64,000 nt of DNA, taken from the NCBI GenBank assembly GCA_036365455.1, contig JAWQUS010000030.1:5270001-5334000 (forward strand). Direction: 5' to 3'. A program made the translations under genes and the position numbers. The stretch comes from Macrosoma leucophasiata. Lineage: Eukaryota > Arthropoda > Insecta > Lepidoptera > Hedylidae. Below the pieces are notes generated by a model. That model saw nothing but the letters and a program-made list of their open reading frames with translations. It was not told the origin of the DNA and did not search any database. Below are positions 1 to 10,652 of the stretch, piece by piece. Positions within the stretch are counted from its first letter, which is position 1; each line of letters begins with the position of its first letter.

Positions 1-480
1 TTCTTGCTTGTGTTTCTCCACTGCACAGGCTATTTCTCGGCGGACATTTGGAGGGGCTATACCAGCAAGGGGATACAGCATGTTTAGCGGGGTTGGTTTT
101 AGACAACCCGTTATTATGCGGCATGTATCTTTTAGCGCTATATCGACCTCCTTTGCGTGGGCAGAACGGTGCCATACAGGGCAGGCATATTCGCCAGCGG
201 AGAAAGAGAGTGCCAATCCAGTAGTGCGCAAAACATGCGGGTCTGCTTCCCAGGATGTAGTAGTGAGCCGCCGGAGGATGTTATTTCTCGCCCCTACTTT
301 CATCTTAGTATTTTGGCAGTGCCATTTATACGTCAGAGAACGATCGAGTGTGATGCCAAGGTAACGTGGAGTTGGACAGTGCTCTATTTCGACGCCTCAC
401 CATGATAGCTTGAGGACTCTATTAGCTACATGATTGCGGAGGTGGAAAACACAAGATTGCGTCTTGGAAGGGTTCGGTTA
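1..480 (-). pseudogene. Non-LTR retrotransposon reverse transcriptase remnant (jockey/CR1-like), running off the window edge
   Basis: Read on the minus strand, this encodes the C-terminal half of a LINE reverse transcriptase. Visible blocks, in order, are NPSKTQSCVFHLRNH, then HCPTPRYLGITLDRSLTYKW (the conserved YLGxTLDR stretch), then RNNILRRL, EYACPVWHRSAH, ITGCLKPTP and LAGIAPPNVRREI. These match the thumb and connection region of jockey/CR1-type LINE polymerases. The frame is uninterrupted from 396 to base 1 (132 codons) and continues out of the window. Upstream there is a TGA at 399-397, where the family normally has a coding codon, and a TAA at 480-478, so this copy is decayed. The catalytic YADD box would lie further upstream on the minus strand and I cannot recognise it. 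No start codon can be assigned. The clade is uncertain; a broken LINE is near certain. Confidence 0.85.
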
Positions 481-1406
481 TAGGGCGTTCTCGATGTTCT
501 TTACGATGCATCACATTCTTCGTTACCATGCATCTCTACCACTTAAAAGTAACTTCGATTCCTTAACCCCTGATTTCTATACATATGAAAATAAAAAAGA
601 GCTATGAATAGTATTCTTCCTCATTGATGTTTGTCTAACTCAGTATCAGACGGTAGCCATGTTATCGCTGCGCACGCGCGCGGTGACAATGCGAAACACG
701 GTTGATTTGAATAATTGCGAGACGCGCGGACGCATAGTCGCAATGCCGATAGATCGTTGTTGATTGCAAGACTGGATGAGACTTGGTTTGTTTGTGTGCT
801 AGGAATGCATGTGGATGAAGCTCGTTTATTATAACTGTGTTTCGATAGAAGGGTGAGCGAAAATATATGTTATGATTTGCTGATATTTCTTTATTTGAAA
901 TTTTATATTTTTAAGATTCAAGTCCATAGCAATTATCCAGCCATGTGACGAACAGATGCCCAAGTAAACAGAATTACGGTAAGTAAATTAAGCCTTCAGC
1001 ACCCTTTTGAAACATAGACTTAAAAGTATGCAGATAAATCTATCTTGAAATAAAACACTTTAATAGTGGGGAAAATACACTAGGAGAAGAGAATTCGTGC
1101 GCTAGTGCTGTCAAAGAATGGCGGCTAAATCATTCCAAAAGGGCGTTCGTTGTGTGTTGTTGGAGTGTTGTATGTGAATGTGTTTAATTGCGGCGATGGC
1201 CAACGTGGCCTCATCGTCGGGGTCATTTAGGACGTGCCTTGGCGGGACCTAAAGGAGTGTAAGTCGCGGCCGCTCTAATGAGCGGATTCGGTGACTCGCT
1301 ATGTCAAAATATATTATGGATGCTCTTGCCTCTTTTCATAAACTGCCGGATGGTAGGCAAGTTAGCATATCATAAAAAACATTTCCTATTTTATTAAAGT
1401 ATTTTT
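481..1406. other. Unassigned interval
   Basis: AT-rich sequence with no open frame or element that I recognise. A GC-rich pocket at about 1185-1290 contains a NotI-type site (GCGGCCGC at 1266-1273) and stands out from its surroundings. I cannot say whether it is regulatory, exonic or a repeat remnant. Confidence 0.5.
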
Positions 1407-1667
1407 ACTGGTGGTAGAGCTCCAGTGACGGAGCTCGCGGGCGTAGGCACCACCGCATTACCTAATATACCTGTCGCTAAATGGTTCCGGTCAGGAAGTA
1501 ATGTACAGCCCTGTAATTTCCGGCACAGAGCCATAACACCTTAGGCTTCAGGAGTGGTAACGCCTCTGCATTTTGACCTTGGTCTTTGTGTGGGTGTCTA
1601 TAGGCTGCAGTCATCACTTAATATCAATGTAAACTTTTTTGTTTGCCACTTGCAATACATAAAAAAG
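1407..1667 (+). mobile_element. Family A (BMC1-like) element, near full length
   Basis: First of the window's most abundant repeats. It opens with ACTGGTGGTAGAGCTCC and contains GCATTACCTAATATACC, TGCATTTTGACCTTGG and GGCTGCAGTCATCACTTAAC. It ends with TTTGCCACTTGCAATACATA followed by A residues. The arrangement (ACTGGTGGTAG head, GTAGGCACCACC block, CATCACTTAACATCA, ATAAAAA tail) resembles the 3' end of the Bombyx BMC1 LINE and of SINEs sharing that tail. No coding capacity. This copy lacks about 20 bp in the TGGTAGTGTTCAGCACTATC region. Confidence 0.8.
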
Positions 1668-2754
1668 TGACCAATAATTTATCGCGTATATCAATCTTTG
1701 CTACATAAGAACTTGTACCAACATAAACTAGAACTACGAAAATAGGACCCTATATTCTCGCTCCAAATACATACAATTCCGAACCAGAAGCGCAACAAGA
1801 TCTCACGTACAGCCAATTAATTTAGCATCCCTACACGGTATATCTGCATATCGAAGTGGACCGCATATATAAGAGATGCACGCACGCACAAACGACTCAG
1901 CTTTCAATGTATCACTGCATCACTCAATGCCGTTTTGATCGCTGGCTGTCGCACGTAATGGTGGCGCGATTCCGCTGCGAGATATGGACGACCGGATTGC
2001 GACGTGCAATTATTGGGCCCTTCAATCATATTGGGTATTGATTAGTGTACGAAATGTTTTCAATTTCCGTGATTTTTGGCCTGAAGATTTTTTTTAGGAA
2101 ATACATAGGTAGTACATGTAAGTCGACTTTTGGGCGACTTTCCCGACACAATGCAATTGGCATTGGTTAGTGTAAGAATCCATTCTAGTGTAAGAGTCCA
2201 TATTTGAGGGTTCTTGTGTATTTGGCCTTGAACTAAAAGTTTTTGAAAGAATTATTTAGATAAAGCTAATTAATATAAACCGTGAAATGTGTCTCCGACT
2301 CAGAAATTTATAAGTTTCCAAAATGGGGTTCATTTTATACATCATCATCTACTTAATTTTCAGCTATATTTTCAGGTAACTTAATTTGATATATTAATCC
2401 ATTCAAAAATCTCTCATTTCTTTGAATTTTGTTTTTTTTTTGTTTCGAGCAATGCTTGTAGTGACAAGTTTAGTGAACAATTTGGTAAGGATAATATTTT
2501 TCACGATCATATTTGAGTTTGGTGCATTCATCACGGTATCGCTTCTGTATCAATAATCAAAGATGAGTTACAACATGAGTCACTACATATGCATTGAGAG
2601 CGAAGCATTGTCACCAACACCGCCATAGCAAAACCATAATTCAAATTCAATCTATCTTAATCTCAGCAATCGCAATACATTTAACAAAATCAATCTCAAG
2701 ACACAATAATTAAAGCATGCCACTTTATTGATTTATGAATATTTCTCAGCGGAC
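1668..2754. other. Unassigned AT-rich interval
   Basis: No recognisable element or gene. The 61-codon frame near 1856-2041 has no recognisable residues and sits in ordinary intergenic composition. Confidence 0.5.
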
Positions 2755-3060
2755 AGATATGATATAAGATTGGTGGTCATTACGCGACAGGAGGTAGTGT
2801 CAGTGCAGTGCAAAACACATTGTACAGGATGTCTGCGAGCCCCGCGATCTGATACCGCACCCAGCTTTCTAACAGTTGTCGTACGGAACAACCGTGTGTT
2901 GGAACTTGTCCATGTAATTCTGCCGCAATTATCTTTTGATTTAATCAGTGGGTCCTGTAAACAGGTGCGTTATTTTGTATCGTGTAAGTTAAAAAGTTAT
3001 GTTTTTGAACACTGTTGTTGCAATTTTTTGTTAATTTTGTAATTTTATTTATTTTCTATT
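2755..3060. repeat. Degenerate direct repeat, copy 1
   Basis: Shares an ordered series of blocks with 3176-3430: TTGGTGGTCATTACGCGAC / TTGATGACCATGATGCGAC, the CTTGTCCATGTAATT block, TTTTGATTTAATCAGTGGG, and GTTTTTGAACACTGTTGTTG. It probably reflects an old tandem duplication or two copies of an unknown element. The 104-codon frame across this copy is not conserved in the second copy. Confidence 0.6.
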
Positions 3061-3175
3061 AGCTTTTTTGCAAAAAATCGAGTAGATTTAAGTAGACTAC
3101 ATCTTCTAGTACCTTCTGTTGCAAATGTTATTTTTTTTTTTGTTATTTCAATTTTTATATCGCTTAGATTTTGAC

Positions 3176-3430
3176 AGAATTTAGGATTGATGACCATGAT
3201 GCGACTGGAAGTAGTGAAACTTGCCCATATAATTATGCAATTGCCGCAATTTTCTTTTGAGTTAATCAGTGGGTACCACAGAACAGTAGTGGGTACTGTG
3301 AGTAGGTTAACCTAAACGTTACTTAATATCGTATAGGTTAAAGAGTTATTTATGTTTTTAAACAGTGTTGTTGCACTTTTTTTTTCTTTTTTTGTACTCT
3401 TTTGCATAGATTTAAAAGAATGTAAAGTAT
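3176..3430. repeat. Degenerate direct repeat, copy 2
   Basis: Partner of 2755-3060 at about 420 bp spacing. It carries a short internal triplet-like stretch (GTGGGTACC...GTGGGTACTG) that is absent from copy 1. Confidence 0.6.
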
Positions 3431-4115
3431 TTTTACAAATATTTAGTTTCGTCGTTTGGATCGTGCTAGTTCAAAACTTATAAGCAATAGTAAGTAATAG
3501 AATGAGAGTAATTAAACACAAATGCTCAAATGAAGAAATTTATGATTAATTTGATCAAACAAAGGCTAAAGTTCCTATACTTTACAGCCACAAACTACTG
3601 AACACTTTCTATATGAATTGTAAGTGCACGCATTGTAATAGTTACATGGTCGATACAGGATTGGAAAGTTCCTTCCCCGGGGCTCGCATTTGCATTATGG
3701 CATTGATATTGTGGTGTAAAAACTAGTGAATCGTGTTCATTTTCATCGAATGAAAATGAAAATATATTTTTCTAGTCCGCGATCTTGTTCGCCGTGGAAT
3801 TTAGAATATTTAAACATCCATCACAAAGGTCAGCCTATTAGGGATTGATTTTTGAAGATATGGTTTAAATCTAGGGTTTTTCACTATGCATATTTGTAGT
3901 AATTTTCATTGAAATCGATTTTACAAATTTTCATACTTATGATATTTAAAAAAAAAGTATCCTTTGCTTAATCTTGGGTCTTCAACTATGTTTATGACAA
4001 AATTCATAAAAATCGGATAAGTGGTTTAGATTTTTAGTAAGGGGTTGATTTTTGATGAAACTTAACCTTCTTTGTGTCTTCATGCTTAATTCCAAATTTA
4101 ATCCTCTATTTGGTC
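3431..4115. other. Unassigned AT-rich interval
   Basis: No gene or repeat recognised. Contains several poly(A/T) runs and TTTTCAT-rich stretches. Confidence 0.5.
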
Positions 4116-4206
4116 ACTAGTGGTAGAGCTCCAATGACGGTGCTCGCGGGCGTAGGCACCACCGCATTACCTAATAAACTTGGCGCTAAATGGTAGTGTT
4201 CAGCAC
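4116..4206 (+). mobile_element. Family A element, 5' third only
   Basis: Begins with ACTAGTGGTAGAGCTCC and follows the family through GGTAGTGTTCAGCAC, then breaks abruptly into family D-related sequence. The copy is truncated or chimeric. Confidence 0.75.
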
Positions 4207-4224
4207 AGTCTGTCATTATTTGCG

Positions 4225-4350
4225 GGGGGAAATGCGTGCGACACATACGCACAGTGTATATATTGTATGTGTACAACGGCACCCACGACACAGCCACACA
4301 GGTTACTTACTGTGGGGCTGTGAGTGTGAGCGTATTTTATTTTATTTATT
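4225..4350 (+). mobile_element. Family D SINE, 3' body fragment
   Basis: TTGTATGTGTACAACGGCAC, CCACGACACAG and TACTGTGGGGCTGTGAGTGT match the body of the tRNA-derived SINE at 36390-36605. The tRNA-like head is missing. Confidence 0.65.
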
Positions 4351-4656
4351 TTTATCATGTCAATAGTTTTGGACCAATCAACACCTAATAAAACTTACGT
4401 TACCACCGTTTATCCAAGTCAAATATATCTGATATGTTCTTAATAAACAGTGTGCTATTAAATTATGTTAATGGGATATGAGTCGGCATATCAAACGATC
4501 AAACTAATACACGACATGGGAGTTAAATAAATATTATCTTTGAGATATACCCCACTTCACCTATGTCGAGTTCGCGGGAAAGCTATGGAGTCGCACGATT
4601 TCAAATATTTTGCATTTGTGAAGCTAATGAAATTGTACCTACTCGTATAACTTTTT

Positions 4657-5066
4657 ACTGGTGGTAGAGCTCCAGTGACGGAGCTCGCGGGCGTAGGCAC
4701 CACCGTATTACCTAATATTATAATAATAATGGCAACCCATTATACGTCCCACCGCTGGGCACGAGACTCTCCCCTTTTTTGGGGGGAGGCCTGGAGTTTA
4801 CTCCACCACGCTGCTCAAATGCGGATTGGTGGAGAACCTAATATACCCAATATACCTAATATACTTGTCGCTAAATTGTAGTGTTCCGGTCAAGTGGTAA
4901 TGTACGGCCCTGTAATTTCCGGCACAGAGGCATAACACCTTGGGCCTAAGGAGTGGTAACGCATCTGCATTTTGACCTTGGTCTTTGTGTAAGTCTATAG
5001 GCTGCAGTCATCACTTAACATCAATGTGAACTGCATGCTTGTTTACCACTTCAATAACATAAAAGA
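4657..5066 (+). mobile_element. Family A element interrupted by a nested SINE fragment
   Basis: Starts at ACTGGTGGTAGAGCTCC and ends at CAATAACATAAAA. The body is split after CACCGTATTACCTAATAT by a 117-bp insertion (4719-4835). ACCTAATAT occurs on both sides (4710-4718 and 4836-4844), as expected for a target-site duplication. The right side also carries extra tandem AYCYAATAT units. Confidence 0.8.
4719..4835 (-). mobile_element. Family S5 SINE, 3' fragment nested in family A
   Basis: Reverse-strand copy of the 3' end of the 5S-derived SINE seen at 60142-60438. It shares the (ATT)n tail (read here as ATAATAATAAT), the CTCCCCTTTTTTGGGGGGAG hairpin block and the AGGCCTGGAGTTTACTCCAC segment. 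It is flanked by the 9-bp direct repeat ACCTAATAT. Confidence 0.7.
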
Positions 5067-5484
5067 AACATTAATTTTAAGTGCATATCTGTGAGATGTA
5101 TTCTATGATTAATGTACGTAATTATAGAATTAAAAATAAAATGCGAATCGACTTACAGATTACGATCAACGTTGATCTAACAGCATATAGTACTTTGTGC
5201 AGGGCACTAAGAAAGGATTAAAGAAATTTAATTGAAAGAAAATTTAAAGGTCAAATTGACTTATTAAGCTTTTAGCTATTAAACATTCGGTAAAAATAAA
5301 AATGCAAAAGTTATTTTTTTATAAAATTATAATCATTGGTGAAGGACGAACTATCTTTATGGTTTGCAGTTGTAGATATTTTGTACTGCGCTCTACTCGG
5401 AAAGTCTGCAAAACTAGTGTATATAAATAAATCCGCAATGTGGTTTAAGACGGTAGACGACATCAATGATTTTATCGGCAGTGC
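5067..5484. other. Unassigned AT-rich interval
   Basis: Nothing recognised until the CR1 tail begins at 5485. The frame that opens at 5336 reads only partly through LINE-derived sequence. Confidence 0.5.
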
Positions 5485-5712
5485 TCAACGGTGTGGTTTT
5501 CTCGTTCATTTCTGCCTAGAACGTTTAAATTGTGGAACGAATGATGTCAAAAACGGCTTCAAAATTATGCTTCAGCAGCTCTGAAGCACAATTTTGACGC
5601 CATTTTTGAGTGCGTTGGCTTGAACTCCCTTGATGTTGCAAATGTTCATAGGCGACGGTGACCACTTTCCATCAGGTGGCCCCTCTGCTTGTATGTCATT
5701 ATGACATAAAAA
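5485..5712 (+). pseudogene. CR1-like LINE ORF2 C-terminus plus 3' terminus, decayed
   Basis: In the frame starting at 5485 the sequence reads STVWFSRSFLPRTFKLWNE and then a TGA. This matches the STVRFSRSFLPRTxxLWN motif near the C-terminus of lepidopteran CR1 ORF2. The following sequence keeps the family order, with TTGATGTTGCAAATGTTCAT and GGCGACGGTGACCACTTTCC, then CATCAGGTGGCCCCTCTGCT and a terminal GACATAAAAAA. That terminus is typical of CR1 3' ends. Frameshifts and stops show it is dead, and only the last 230 bp are present, as expected for 5'-truncated retroposition. Confidence 0.8.
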
Positions 5713-6920
5713 ATCAGAGAGTCTATAAAAAGTTGAACTTTTAAGAAAGAAAAAGATGCAGACATCACTGCGCTAGAAACTACAGATGTGCTAAAGACAA
5801 CATATGTGCCATTTGCTAACAAAAAATACGTGAATCCGAATTAAAATGTAATTGTATATAGTCTACGCTATATTTTTAAATTTTCGAATAAGCTAGATTT
5901 TATGTTCAATCCACGTAATTAGCCTCATTTCCAAAGCCACATTATGAGTCTTTCCATAAACGAAATACACCATGTACAGCTTTTGAAGAAAATCAAATTC
6001 AGAGTACACTCAAAACGAAATACACTTAGCAATGATTAAAACAGTGACAACCGAAACGAAATAGAGGCAAGGATCATGCAACTCTACACCACGACTATCT
6101 GACCAATATGCAAATGCGTACCAGGAGCGTTTTCATTAAATGCCTTGATACAGTCGCGTACAAAATATACACGGTGTTATTCTGGGTAGTGTCAGTTAAA
6201 TATTTTTATAAGTTACTGTTTATTTATATCAATAACTAGAGATTTCCTGCCACTTAGAACGCGAATATATTGCTTCAAGCCTCTCTCTTCAAAAGTTTTA
6301 CTGTAGAACGAAATAAACAATACTTCTCCGTATCTTTTTTTAAAATTTTATCTTCAACAGATACATAATTAAGTTACGTTAACTTATACTTCAATCTCGC
6401 CAAACTGATTGCAAGCAGTTTGTTGGCAAGAGAGAAAAAGAATATGAAAGAAATCAATGAAGAATTATGAATTAAGATACAAAAACTTGGATTTATAATA
6501 AAATATATTAACCATAGCTGTTAATAAGACTTGATCCGAACAGCTGGTTACAATTTTTCAATGTTGGTAGAGACATTCCAACCAGCTGTCAAGATCAACT
6601 CCACACTAACTTACATTAGTTAGATTTCGGTAAGTGCTTCATGGGTATCAACTTCTTTAAATGTAATTTGTCAAGCGTCAGTTATTTACTACTTATTTAC
6701 TACTTATTATACTATAAATGTCTGTATTCTATATATACTTAAAATGTTAAATTTCAAAAAAATGATTTTTCCAATTTCTTAAGATTAAGATATCCTCTAT
6801 CGCCTCTCCCACTAATACTTTCAGCATTTTACAACCAGTAGTTTCGGCTGTGTTTTGTGTGTGAGTCACCTATCTAAACAGTAACTGCCAAATTATGAGT
6901 TGGGTTAATTTATACAGTTT
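5713..6920. other. Unassigned AT-rich interval
   Basis: No gene. Contains a short imperfect tandem of TATTTACTACT at about 6685-6712. Otherwise nothing recognised. Confidence 0.5.
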
Positions 6921-7147
6921 ACTCGTGGTAGAGCTCCAGTGACGGAGCTCGCGGGCGTAGGCACCACCGCATTACCTAATATACTTGCCGCAAAATGGTA
7001 GTGTTTAGCACTATCGTGTTCCGGTCAGGTGGTAATGTACGGCCCTGTAATTTCCTATATAGGGTGTCTATAGGCTGCAGTCATCACTTAACATCCATGT
7101 GAACTGCACGCTTGTTTGCCACTTCCTTTACATAAAAAAAAAAAAAA
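6921..7147 (+). mobile_element. Family A element with internal deletion
   Basis: Standard head (ACTCGTGGTAGAGCTCC) and standard tail (TTTGCCACTTCCTTTACATA then a 14-nt A tract). About 80-100 bp are missing between GCCCTGTAATTTCC and GGGTGTCTATAGGCTGCAG. Confidence 0.8.
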
Positions 7148-7257
7148 GTTAATGGAAATCAATAGTCGATCTTGGAATTTCAGGTGTGTATACCTGATGC
7201 TAATTCCTAATACTGACCCGCAAGTACTCGGTTCATTCATATCTTGCAAGAAATTTT

Positions 7258-7522
7258 TACTGGCAGTATAGCTCCAGTGACGGAGCGTAGGCGTTGGCAC
7301 CACCACATTACCTGATCTACCTAAATGAGAACTAAATTCAAAACTGTTGTGATTCGTATAGGTGGTAATGTACGGCTCTGTAATTTCCAGCACAAAGGCA
7401 GAACACCAAAGGCCTCAGAAGTGACAACGCATATACAATGAAATCACTAGTTTCATGTAAATGTTAATAGGCATGTATTACTTACCATCAATGTAAACTG
7501 TACGCTTCTTTGCCATAAAAAT
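7258..7522 (+). mobile_element. Family A element, diverged
   Basis: TACTGGCAGTATAGCTCCAG head, GGTAATGTACGGCTCTGTAA body and CTTACCATCAATGTAAACTG tail. This copy is more mutated than its neighbours and carries a TTTCATGTAAATGTTAATAG variant also seen in the copy at 48019, suggesting a separate subfamily. Confidence 0.7.
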
Positions 7523-7724
7523 ATTTTATTTTCTTCCCGTTACTTCTATTATATGTAAATAGAAGAGTAAGAGAGACTCTTCTTTAACAAAACTTTTATG
7601 CCACTGAGTAAAATCATCCATATAGTAGCCTCCACTCAAGTCATCCACATAGCCTCTCGTCTATATATATATATATATTATCTCTATTGAGAGATAATAT
7701 CGTCACTAGATCTAAGTTCTAGAG

Positions 7725-7905
7725 CAGTGATTCCCAAAGTGGTCTATATAGACCCCCTGGAGTCTATGGGAGACTCGATGGGGTCTACGTATATGCGTAA
7801 ATAAAAATATATATGGAAAAGTGATATAAATGTTAGTAAGGGGGTCCACCGAAACCAGAAAAAATTGATAGGGGTCTACAAGAAAAAATAGTTTGGGAAC
7901 CTCTG
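7725..7905. mobile_element. hAT-like MITE with perfect 8-bp target duplication
   Basis: 181 bp bounded by imperfect inverted repeats CAGTGATTCCCAAAGT (left) and AGTTTGGGAACCTCTG (right). TTCTAGAG is duplicated immediately outside both ends (7717-7724 and 7906-7913). An 8-bp duplication with a CAGNG terminus is the hAT signature. The interior is a run of GGGGTCTAY-type motifs with no coding capacity, so it would depend on a transposase encoded elsewhere. Confidence 0.85.
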
Positions 7906-8065
7906 TTCTAGAGAAAGATTAATTAATCTTATTAATCATGAACGATCACCATCATCATAATTATTTATCTTTCGAATCGCACAACTTTAAAAAAAATTAC
8001 ACAGTGCATAACTTCCTGCCTATTTTCTATAAAAGATGAGGTTCTTTCTACGTCCCTATTGTATA

Positions 8066-8321
8066 TGTAAAAAAGGTGGCAAACAAGCGTGCCGCTCACA
8101 TTGATGCTGACTGCAGCCTATAGACATCTACATAAAAACCAAAGGTCAAAATGCAGATGCGTTGCCACTCCTGAGACATAAAGCGTCTTGTCTCTGTGAT
8201 AGTTACTACGGGGCCATACATTACCATCTAACCGCAACACGATAGTGCCGTGTACTACCATTAAGCGGCAGATAGGTAGGTAATGCTGCTCGAGCTCCTA
8301 CACTTGGAGCTTTACCATCAG
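8066..8321 (-). mobile_element. Family A element, diverged
   Basis: Reverse orientation: GGTGGCAAACAAGCGTGC at the tail end, GACTGCAGCCTATAGACAT, and TTGGAGCTTTACCATCAG at the head end. Confidence 0.75.
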
Positions 8322-9057
8322 CAAAATATGTATATTCTAGAGAATATCGACTTGTTAATCTATTAACCACATTCATTATTGTGACGACCAATATTCCGAT
8401 ATGCATACCGCAATCATATGATTATTGGTTGCGTGCATAAATTCTAACCGCTTTCCTCTTGATTTTTACGATAAGCTGCTTTCTTAATTGGACCGAAGCC
8501 TGTTTGTTAAAGACACTAGTATGTTAATGTCACGTGCTTACATTAAAGACCATTGGATTATGCTCCGTGATTGGATTCTGTTTCAGTTATTTACTTTATT
8601 GGTTGTTTGCTTAGTTTTATATATGTTCTGGTATGTTCGCTATTAAACGGTGTTTGTGAGAAAAGTATGTATTAAATTGAAGTTACTGATGTCGTGTATT
8701 TGAATTACAGCCTTTGAAGTGTAGTATCATAAGGAGTGTTTGCTTATACCTATTTAAGTACATGCTGGATTGTAATCTGTTTCAATATTTATTGACAGAC
8801 ATCTTTTCTTTCTTTGTAAAATAACAATTTTTCATTTCTATTTTATATTTTTATTATTTACTTATTTATTCACCATTAATCAAAGAACCATTACAGGACA
8901 TCCAATGCGGTACTGCAATCCAATTATACATATACTATTCAATAAATAAATAATCCTTGAAGCAACAGCTAGACCCTACAGGATCCAAGACAATAAGAAA
9001 TCTATTGTCATATTTTTTTGGAGGCCCAAAGGATTACAAACACAAAAAACAAAACTC
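8322..9057. other. Unassigned interval
   Basis: AT-rich; no element recognised with confidence. The segment near 8880-8960 (TTACAGGACATCCAATGCGG) may be a repeat tail, but I cannot place it. Confidence 0.45.
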
Positions 9058-9153
9058 GTCACCTCCAAATGGGTGGCACCCGGTACGGGCCCTCCCCCCC
9101 CTCCCTGCCCTCCCCCCCCCCCCCCTCCCTCCCTCCTTTAGCTACGCCACTGA
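9058..9153 (-). mobile_element. CAGTGGCGTAG MITE, one terminal segment
   Basis: On the minus strand it starts CAGTGGCGTAGCTAAAGGAGG and includes CCGGGTGCCACCC. Both are shared with the complete element at 27976-28265. Only one end is present; the interior has expanded into a C/G homopolymer-rich tract. Confidence 0.65.
9091..9137. repeat. Polypyrimidine C-rich tract
   Basis: Runs of C separated by single T or G; the minus strand has at least four G runs of three or more within about 45 nt, so a G-quadruplex is possible on that strand and an i-motif on the plus strand. Confidence 0.8.
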
Positions 9154-9299
9154 GCAGTATGCATATTATAACCCCAAATAATCTCTTACTACTCTTTTTG
9201 GGATCCCAAAAGACTACCGCAGCTCTAGATCGTGGAAATATACACGCGCACACGACCGGATCACATCAATTCTCGATAGCAACTTCTTGATCGTTTCAG

Positions 9300-9498
9300 A
9301 CAAAAGACGTCTTCTGCTGAACAAAAGTCCCCTGTATGGGGAATATGCCATAATCGCCAGGCGATAGTTATATCGGACGCTGCTGTTCATCCTGTGTTTG
9401 TATTTACTACTTACTGGAAACGTTTGACTGTCATTGCTTGTGACAGACGGATTGACTGCATTAACGGGCGAATTCTCGGCCAATCGCCCAATTTTTGT
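9300..9498 (+). mobile_element. Family F (RTE-like 3' end) fragment
   Basis: Contains GGGGAATATGCCATAATCGC, TATCGGACGCTGCTGTTCAT and TTGACTGTCATTGCTTG, in the same order as the family F copy at 62840-63115. Diverged and truncated. Family A begins directly after it. Confidence 0.6.
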
Positions 9499-9785
9499 AC
9501 TAGTGGTAGAGCTCCAGTGACGGAGCTCGCGGACGTAGGCACCACCGCATTACCTAATATACTTGCCGCTAAATGGTAGTGTTCAGCACTATCGTGTTCC
9601 GGTCAGGTGGTAATGTACGGCCCTGTTATTTCCGGCAGAGAGGCTCAACACCTTAGGCCTCAGGAGTGGTAACGCATCTGCATTTTGACCTTGGTCTTTG
9701 TGTGGGTGTCTATAGGCTGCAGTCATCACTTAACATCAATTTGAACTGCATGCTTGTCTACCACTTCCATTACATTAAAAAAAAA
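9499..9785 (+). mobile_element. Family A element, near full length
   Basis: Complete head (ACTAGTGGTAGAGCTCC) through CACTATCGTGTTCCGGTCAG, GGCCTCAGGAGTGGTAACGC and the CATTACATTAAAAAAAAA tail. One of the best copies for building a consensus. Confidence 0.85.
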
Positions 9786-10439
9786 TCGTGGGCGGTGGAG
9801 TTGATGCTTTATGTGACTTAAGCGATAGTTCGCACCTAGCTAGTAATAGTCTAGTAACAAGTCATTTGAAGGTAGACGAGGCACGAGAGGTTTGTCAGAA
9901 CCGGGATGTCTGGCGCTCTAAGATACATACATACATACAAGTCATTTGGAAACTAAAATACTCGCTTCTGGCCAAAAGTCGTTCGCACTTTGTTTGAGTA
10001 TAGTTAATATTGTATTGAATGATCAACAATGATCTGACCGTCAAATCTGATATAATCTGACCTACTAATAAAATGTCCGGACTATTTTTGAACTGTTAGA
10101 CTTTTTGACAGGACTTTAAAAATTTCTAAATGGTTACCCTACTTCCAATATACACGTATTAGAATCTCAAACCTCCACAATATTTCCATAAATCTAAATA
10201 TAACCTAATGAACAGTGTGTGGGGACTTTCACCATTCGCACGCGACCAGACCAGGTTCGATTCCCAATAGCAACTTCTTAATGAATACTAGTAATTGATT
10301 TATTGGTAGTGGTCGAATGTTTTGATATAAATTATATGCGCAACATGTATAATTGACTGCAATAATGTCTGTAACGCGAAGGCTGCAATGTTAATAGACC
10401 ATTTACTGTTGATAAAACGAAATGTTAAACAGACACGCC
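9786..10439. other. Unassigned interval containing the 48-bp donor-like sequence
   Basis: AT-rich. Contains the CATACATACATA tetranucleotide run near 9926-9938 and the 48-bp block at 10146-10193 that reappears inside the minisatellite. Confidence 0.55.
10146..10193. repeat. 48-bp sequence repeated exactly at 14763-14810
   Basis: Compared base by base, all 48 positions match and the match stops on both sides. Here it lies in ordinary AT-rich sequence; the other copy lies in a GC-rich 15-bp minisatellite. Confidence 0.95.
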
Positions 10440-10652
10440 TTTTTTTACAAGTTGGAAATGCCATCGCATTCAACCGACTCTTTGAGGGAAGAGTCGGGAT
10501 ATTAGGGACTTAGACCCTCGACTTAGAGTGCTTGGCGACCAGAGCCCCAACTCTTGCCGCCCGCGGCTCACATCCCCTTTTAGTCGCCTCTTACGACAGG
10601 CAGAAGATACGTCAGTCCTATTTTATAGGCCCGAAACTGCAGGGCCTTTAAA
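10440..10652 (-). mobile_element. Family E poly(A) retroposon
   Basis: Minus-strand element ending in a short A tract (TTTTTTT on the plus strand). It contains CTGTCGTAAGAGGCGACTAA and a GGTCGCCAAGCACTC segment. AGACACGCC flanks it on both sides (10431-10439 and 10653-10661), a 9-bp target duplication. A longer relative is at 22139-22537. Function and parent element unknown; the poly(A) and target duplication indicate LINE-mediated retroposition. Confidence 0.7.

Noticed and set aside
8957..9290. Proline-rich overlapping frames.
   Set aside because: Generated by the C-rich tract in the MITE remnant; no conserved protein feature.
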